Shown one piece after another: positions 5,241-5,802 of a stretch of 5,802 nucleotides of DNA (position 1 is the first letter of the stretch; each line of letters opens with the position of its first letter). A program made the translations under genes and the position numbers. This stretch comes from Anaerolineae bacterium (lineage in GTDB: Bacteria; Chloroflexota; Anaerolineae; Anaerolineales; Villigracilaceae). The notes under the pieces were generated by a model, which ran no database searches, was not told where the DNA came from, and saw nothing but the letters and a program-made list of their open reading frames with translations. The stretch spans positions 10,993 to 16,794 of the forward strand of contig PLNY01000182.1 of NCBI GenBank assembly GCA_003141915.1, in the 5' to 3' direction.

Positions 5241-5335
5241 TCACGGATTACACTGAGTTTCACAGAGAAACTCGTTGAAAGACTTTTCTTTTCCGCATTT
5301 TCTGTGAGACTTGTGCTGAGCGGGTCGAAGCATCC
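5241..5335. repeat. Probable degenerate dispersed intergenic repeat
   Basis: The run TCACGGATTACACTGAG, then TTTCACAGAGAAA and later TTTTCTGTGAGA, resembles the non-coding CACGGATTACAC...CACAGAG family that I recall recurring between genes in Chloroflexota and other genomes. CTGAGCGGGTCGAAG (5316-5330) resembles a second recurring pattern, CTGAGCGnAGTCGAAG. TCACAGAgAAA (5260-5270) and TTTTCTGTGA (5299-5308) are imperfect inverted copies that could fold into a long hairpin. The assignment rests on memory of such patterns, so copies elsewhere in the genome would need to be counted. Confidence 0.4.
5255..5273. repeat. Perfect 7-bp inverted repeat
   Basis: GAGTTTC (5255-5261) and GAAACTC (5267-5273) are exact inverted copies around ACAGA. 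Neither side has a U-tract, so it is not a terminator. It lies within the repeat-like stretch and is probably part of that element's fold. Confidence 0.6.
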
Positions 5336-5395
5336 GCGTGCAAAAAGAAGGCTTCAGCAATTTATAAAACACTCTCTAATGGGAAGAAAAACAAG

Positions 5396-5802
5396 ATGAT
5401 CAGAATAATACGCACCAGCTCAGAAAATCCCGATTTTATTGAACTCGTCAAAAAGCTTGATCTCGACCTCGCTGAAAGAGATGGAAGCGAGCATGCCTTT
5501 TATGCTCAATACAACAAAATAGATAAAATCAAATATGCGGTGGTCGCGTACGAAGACGAGCGGCCGGTTGGATGCGGCGCGATCAGGGAATATGAACCCA
5601 ACGTCATGGAAGTCAAACGAATGTACACTTCGCCGGAAAGCAGAGGACATGGGATTGCCACCCTGGTCTTAAACGAACTGGAAGACTGGGCGACTGAGTT
5701 ATCTTATGAAAAGTGCATATTGGAAACCGGAAAGAAACAAACGGAGGCGATTAGACTTTACCAAAAGAACGGTTACAAACTCATTCCAAACTATGGACAA
5801 TT
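5396..5802 (+). CDS. GNAT-family N-acetyltransferase (3' end beyond the window)
   Basis: The first 135 residues are visible and the frame is still open at the right edge. The protein matches the GNAT fold: a first strand and helices at 1-40, strands around YAVVAYEDERPVGCGAIREY (47-66), MEVKRMYTSPESRGHGIA (71-88) with the acetyl-CoA pyrophosphate loop RGHGIA (83-88), then the helix LVLNELEDWATEL (90-102). ILETGKKQTEAIRLYQKNGYKLIPNYGQ (108-135) forms the C-terminal half with the common LYQKNGY (121-127). GNAT enzymes move an acetyl group from acetyl-CoA to an amine; the substrate is not predictable. From family experience about a dozen or more residues are missing. ATG 5396 matches the usual N-terminus (MIRIIRT), with a modest GGAAG (5382-5386) nine bases before it. 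The gene is separated from the operon to its left by a terminator and about 240 bp. Confidence 0.9.
   Translation, partial: MIRIIRTSSENPDFIELVKKLDLDLAERDGSEHAFYAQYNKIDKIKYAVVAYEDERPVGCGAIREYEPNVMEVKRMYTSPESRGHGIATLVLNELEDWATELSYEKCILETGKKQTEAIRLYQKNGYKLIPNYGQ

Larger units (their letters stand above)
5159..5395. other. Gene-free region with hairpins and repeat-like sequence
   Basis: I see no convincing coding frame here. The stretch holds a small hairpin at 5184-5200 (CATATT/AGTATG, loop CGCAG, one G-T pair), a 10-nt direct repeat AAAGACTTTT at 5218-5227 and 5278-5287 exactly 60 nt apart, a perfect hairpin at 5255-5273, and a TGCT...AGCA element near 5313-5332. TTTATAAAA (5361-5369) might contribute to a -10 for the acetyltransferase gene, but without a credible -35 I do not call a promoter. 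Confidence 0.5.

Overview
The window looks like a piece of a Chloroflexota chromosome, most likely Anaerolineae. The main reason is the pair of secreted NBR1-type Ig-like proteins with Thr/Pro linkers and a DVQT..LTQT stalk motif, which I associate with that group. This assignment comes from recognising protein styles, not from a marker gene. All seven protein genes belong to known families. I see no RNA gene, CRISPR array, insertion sequence or phage gene.

Left half (1-2977), everything on the minus strand. Reading leftward from 2977, there is a deoxynucleoside kinase, then 4 nt later a cyclic-nucleotide-binding/SpoIIE-type phosphatase; these form a two-gene operon. Its promoter is an extended -10 that predicts a leaderless kinase mRNA. 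A terminator-like hairpin follows (1043-1070), then a PIG-L/LmbE zinc deacetylase with its own -10 and Shine-Dalgarno site. Just beyond the deacetylase stop lies a strong leftward promoter (28-56). An 18-nt palindrome sits between and over its core elements, so a regulated gene probably starts just outside the window.

Right half (3081-5114), plus strand. Three closely spaced genes form a probable operon of surface proteins: an NBR1-Ig lipoprotein, a paralogue held by an N-terminal membrane helix, and a membrane-anchored cyclophilin peptidyl-prolyl isomerase. All three share the plan anchor, low-complexity linker, globular extracytoplasmic domain. A good intrinsic terminator (5123-5158) closes the operon.

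Right edge (5159-5802). About 240 bp without a gene carries hairpins and sequence resembling dispersed intergenic repeats. It is followed by a GNAT acetyltransferase cut by the window end.

I found no clearly new system. The most useful leads are the palindrome-overlapped promoter at the left edge, the predicted leaderless kinase transcript, and the duplicated NBR1-Ig pair with its co-transcribed prolyl isomerase.
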